Shown: piece by piece, positions 63,811 through 64,000 of the stretch
Layout of the letters: every line of letters starts with the position of its first letter
Numbering within the stretch: position 1 is the stretch's first letter
Assembly: GCF_024753285.1 (NCBI RefSeq)
Contig: NZ_JANUGW010000007.1
Coordinates: 239,169 to 303,168, forward strand
From: Massilia pinisoli
Lineage (GTDB): Bacteria; Pseudomonadota; Gammaproteobacteria; Burkholderiales; Burkholderiaceae_D
Direction: 5' to 3'
Length of the DNA stretch: 64,000 bases
Position numbers and translations under genes: made by a program
The notes under the pieces: model-generated
The model's input: only the letters and a program-made list of their open reading frames with translations
Told to the model about the DNA's origin: nothing
The model's database searches: none

Positions 63811-64000
63811 AACGTGTTGTGGTTATCATTACATCAAAACTTAAAATAGCCTTACCTGCCATACACCTTATTCCACCAAGAGCAAATGCTCGTACAAAAT
63901 GTGGCGTCCAGGCTGTTTTACCGGTCAGCGAAAGCGTTAGGTAGAGGCATCCGAGTGACTGCTCCTGGCCGGACCCGGCCATTTGGCTCAGCATAGCAGT
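63811..64000. other. window-end interval
   Basis: No supportable gene. The A/T-rich part (63811-63870) should carry the promoter of the orphan gene on the minus strand. GGCCGG/CCGGCC near 63969-63982 forms a small hairpin. A 72-codon minus-strand frame here lacks recognisable features. Confidence 0.35.

Noticed and set aside
63776..63994. 72-codon minus-strand frame at the window end
   Set aside because: No ribosome binding site or recognisable pattern, and it overlaps the start of the orphan gene.

Overview
The window is a high-GC (roughly two thirds G+C by eye) chromosomal segment of a betaproteobacterium. Gene content and order (glk, scpB-rluB, rimP-nusA-infB-rbfA-truB, typA, then a complete polar-type flagellar region) and protein character point to Oxalobacteraceae, most likely the Massilia/Telluria group. 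This is a judgement from recall, not a database search.

Layout. 1-13.9 kb is housekeeping: glucokinase behind a promoter carrying a HexR-like box; a structured-looking leader followed by scpB and rluB; the rimP-nusA-infB-rbfA-truB transcription/translation operon behind a leader with an intrinsic terminator; a small membrane protein; and typA/bipA with a strong terminator. 13.9-24.8 kb is an accessory envelope locus. It holds five secreted proteins (two of them tandem duplicates) plus a sixth, membrane-spanning one, all with an L-x-D-x-x-L-x-x-V-x-(G/A) motif just after the signal or membrane segment. With them are two AraC-type regulators, a periplasm-facing C39-type cysteine peptidase with intact Gln/Cys/His/Asp, two outer-membrane beta-barrel proteins (one FadL-like) and a DUF2059-like protein. 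The sixth motif protein begins with a near-perfect MshEN-type c-di-GMP-binding signature. The locus resembles the poorly characterised 'fil' putative-pilus locus of Acinetobacter. The leader motif resembles the double-glycine leaders cut by C39 peptidases, so I propose a peptidase-matured surface system under c-di-GMP control.

24.8-57.1 kb is flagellar. Minus strand: flgBCDEFGHIJKL plus one unnamed gene, and fliEFGHIJ-fliDST-fliK-fliL-fliA-motAB-like-flgM-flgN-glucosaminidase. Plus strand: flgA, and a divergent run fliM-like-fliN-fliP-fliQ-fliR-flhB-flhA plus a sugar acyltransferase. Oddities are a FliM-like protein without the CheY-binding N-terminus, no fliO, FlgJ split into two genes, and sigma-28 and its anti-sigma factor inside one 13.5-kb co-directional run. 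57.1-61.6 kb carries flagellin and a probable flagellin-glycosylation set: a DegT-type aminotransferase and a TPR/O-GlcNAc-transferase-like protein, with the acyltransferase behind flhA.

61.6-64 kb is less GC-rich and patchy: a gene-poor stretch, an IS5-type transposase remnant, a 168-bp element bounded by 32-bp inverted repeats, and an orphan gene with a possible PD-(D/E)xK-like nuclease motif. No tRNA, rRNA or CRISPR array was found.
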